Positions 62,059-64,000 of a DNA stretch of 64,000 nucleotides are shown one piece after another. Origin of the DNA: Pardosa pseudoannulata (Eukaryota > Arthropoda > Arachnida > Araneae > Lycosidae); NCBI GenBank assembly GCA_032207245.1, contig CM063507.1, forward strand, positions 97,166,694 to 97,230,693, in the 5' to 3' direction. Below the pieces are notes generated by a model. It did not search any database. It was not told the origin of the DNA and saw only the letters and a list, made by a program, of their open reading frames with translations. Numbering within the stretch: the first letter of the stretch is position 1; the number at the start of each line of letters is the position of its first letter. The translations under genes and the position numbers were made by a program.

Positions 62059-63297
62059 TCAAGGAAATGGTTTCTTATCAGTATGGGAACGAAAATGTCT
62101 TGTTAAGTTGAAACGCAGAGAAAATGTTTTCTTACATACTTCACATGAAAATGGTTTTTCACCAGTGTGGGAACGAAGGTGATTTTTCAAGATAGAACTC
62201 TCGGAAAATGATTTATGACATATATTACAAGAGAATGGTTTCTCCCCAGTATGGGAACGAAAATGTATTTTTAGTTTTGACCTCACAGAAAATGCTTTCT
62301 TACATACAAAGCAAGAAAATGGTTTCTCACCAGTATGAGAACGAAGATGGTGTATTAACTTTGTATTATCTGAAAATGATTTCTTACATAAATCACAAGA
62401 AAATGGTTTCAATCCATTGTGGGAACGAATATGTATTTTTAAGCTTGAATTATGAGAAAATGTTTTCTTGCATACATCACAAGAAAATGGTTTCTCACCA
62501 GTATGGGAACGAACATGTGCTTTCAAAATGGAATTCGTAGAAAATGCTTTCTTGCATATAATGCAAGAAAATGGTTTCTCACCTGTATGGGAATGAATAT
62601 GTATTTTTAAGCTTGAATTATGAGAAAATGCTTTCTTGCATATATCACAAGAAAATGGTTTCTCACCAGTATGGGAACGAATATGTTCTTTCAAAATGGA
62701 ATTCTTAGAAAATGCTTTCTTACATATAATGCAAGAAAATGGTTTCTCACCTGTATGGGAACGAATATGTATGTTTAAGGTTGAATAATTAGAAAATGCT
62801 TTTTTGCATAGATCACAAGAAAATGGTTTTTCACCTGAGTGAGAACGAAGATGTTTCTTCAAGCTCGATTTCAAAACAAATGCTTTCTTACATATATCAC
62901 AAGAAAATGGTTTCTCACCAGTATGGGAAAGAACATGTCTTTTTAAATAAGAATTCTCATAAAATGCTTTCTTACATATATTGCAAGTAAATGGTTTCTC
63001 CCCAGTATGGGAACGAAGATGAATTTTTAATTTAGAACTATAAGAAAATGCTTTCTTACATACTTCACAGGATAATGATTTCTCACCAGTATGGTAACGA
63101 AGATGTGTTTTTAATTTACAACTGTCAGAAAATTCTTTCTTACATACATCACATACAAATTGTTTTTTTGGATTATGAGAGCATAAATGCTTATCTAAGT
63201 GGCATTTTTCAGAAAATGATTTGTTACAATTATTACATGTGAAAGGACTTTCCTTAGAATCTAGTGAAATAAAATGGTTTAAATCACTTTTATCCAT
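62059..63297 (-). CDS. C2H2 poly-zinc-finger protein E (412 codons)
   Basis: Open from ATG 63297, N-terminus with HFISLDSKESPF. It has fourteen complete CX2CX12HX3H fingers with TGEKPF linkers, the longest intact array here. It ends at DKKPFP followed by TGA where the first Cys of the next finger (TGT) is expected, a one-base nonsense change. Fingers 7-8 and 9-10 are a tandem two-finger duplication (NSILKEH/NSSLKIH then NSILKAH/NSSLKIH). It is the most diverged member and has its own finger types, so it probably recognises a different DNA sequence. No KRAB, ZAD or BTB domain. Confidence 0.88.
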   Translation of the reverse strand: MDKSDLNHFISLDSKESPFTCNNCNKSFSEKCHLDKHLCSHNPKKQFVCDVCKKEFSDSCKLKTHLRYHTGEKSLSCEVCKKAFSYSSKLKIHLRSHTGEKPFTCNICKKAFYENSYLKRHVLSHTGEKPFSCDICKKAFVLKSSLKKHLRSHSGEKPFSCDLCKKAFSNYSTLNIHIRSHTGEKPFSCIICKKAFSKNSILKEHIRSHTGEKPFSCDICKKAFSHNSSLKIHIHSHTGEKPFSCIICKKAFSTNSILKAHVRSHTGEKPFSCDVCKKTFSHNSSLKIHIRSHNGLKPFSCDLCKKSFSDNTKLIHHLRSHTGEKPFSCFVCKKAFSVRSKLKIHFRSHTGEKPFSCNICHKSFSESSILKNHLRSHTGEKPFSCEVCKKTFSLRFNLTRHFRSHTDKKPFP

Positions 63298-64000
63298 ATC
63301 AAAAACAAATTAAATTTTCAATGATACGTTTTTCCTAGTTATTTTAAAGATACTTTTTGTAGAAATACTCCATAATGTCATTAGTCTATGATTATTAATT
63401 CAGACATTATGTTACATAGTTTGTTTATACAACAGTTTTCTGATATTTCATCCACACATAGAAAAGTGTCTATTACTTATAATTGCTTAATAAAATTTTT
63501 CATATCCCAACTGCAGATCACAAAGATGAATCATTATACAATGCTGTAGATTTTGTTGACCATTTTATCATGAGATGTCTATATAAATATTGGCATTATA
63601 TAGGATATTTTTTTATTTTTAAAACATATATTAGAATTCTAATCTTTTCAAGAATTTTTATAAATGTAAAAGTATCTTCATTGATGTACAAATCCTTTGT
63701 ACACAGAAATCAATTCAGTATTCAGTTGACTCTTCCAGTACTAATTATAGTAGCCACTGTAAAATGAATGCAACCTATAAAAGAAAAAAAGATATACTGC
63801 ACTTTAAGTTTAGTGTAATTGTTGGTGTGAAGAATAAGCTTGACAATTCCAGACATTAACTGTAACTTAAACAGTAGCTGTTTTGAAGCAGAAATATAAT
63901 ACTGTTTTATTAGTATTTTCCCAGGGACAAAAGCTAGTGAGAGGTTTAAAAATGGTGATTTTAGAGACTAAAACTAAAAAATAGCAACAGATGTTTAAAA
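63298..64000. repeat. ZNF-unit 5' flanking block, copy E (cut by window end)
   Basis: Homologous to DNA upstream of A to D (CTGCAGATCACAAAG, CAATTCAGTATTCAGTTGA, GGGACAAAAGCTAGTG). It carries the candidate splice site at 63776. The homology runs to the window edge. Confidence 0.75.
63775..63776 (-). other. candidate 3' splice site (AG) upstream of ZNF gene E
   Basis: The minus strand reads CTTTTTTTCTTTTATAG then GTTGCATTC, 478 nt upstream of the ATG. Conserved even in this most diverged unit. Confidence 0.45.

Overview
This is an AT-rich eukaryotic nuclear window with no bacterial features: no operons, no ribosome binding sites, and long AT microsatellites and poly(A/T) tracts throughout. 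The transposon families (jockey-like and RTE-like LINEs, Bel/Pao, gypsy, piggyBac, hAT, Merlin, a CENP-B/Tigger-like element, THAP-domain fragments) together with a cluster of C2H2 zinc-finger genes point to an arthropod, most likely an arachnid such as a spider. The organism is inferred from family resemblance recalled from memory, not from a search.

The backbone is a tandem cluster of five related C2H2 zinc-finger genes, all on the minus strand: A (start codon at 6904), B (10809), C (30887), D (53276) and E (63297). They share an N-terminus (Met-Asp-acidic, then a Phe-Leu-Asp-Ser-Lys-Glu motif), an uninterrupted array of 84-bp finger units with TGEKPF linkers, and homologous flanking DNA on both sides. 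Each shows a candidate 3' splice site 420-480 nt upstream of the ATG. B, C, D and E have open arrays of 10, 12, 11 and 14 complete fingers. A is broken by two one-base insertions. In every copy the array ends at a stop or frameshift inside finger sequence, with decayed fingers beyond it. No KRAB, ZAD, BTB or SCAN domain is seen.

Between the zinc-finger units are transposon insertions. Because the backbone is duplicated, many can be checked against an unoccupied paralogous site in the same window. From left to right: a TIR-bounded repeat (about 551-1533), a Bel/Pao integrase fossil (2381-3180), ZNF units A and B, a Merlin-like element (13496-14851), a repeat/SINE/jockey/Pao mosaic (17396-20400), a CENP-B-like transposase fossil (21240-21673), a THAP-containing insertion (22785-24108), a piggyBac pseudogene (24700-27027), ZNF unit C with two hAT-like insertions (31570-32348, 32584-33451), a second THAP fragment (36817-37130), SINEs and a repeat, then a three-level nest. 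In that nest a jockey LINE (minus) is interrupted by a gypsy element (41811-46878, plus), which is itself interrupted by a 5'-truncated jockey copy (45596-46215). After it come a YqaJ-nuclease fossil (48650-49240), ZNF unit D with a solo LTR in its decayed tail (51486-51830), a hAT fossil with a tandemly duplicated end (54619-56076), a Merlin fragment holding a TTAA-flanked MITE (57162-57450), a probable solo LTR (59429-59817), and ZNF unit E.

No coherent multi-gene pathway or clearly new system is visible. The most interesting biology is the expanding and eroding zinc-finger cluster in transposon-dense DNA. It resembles lineage-specific poly-zinc-finger clusters elsewhere, some of which target transposons, but that function is inference here.
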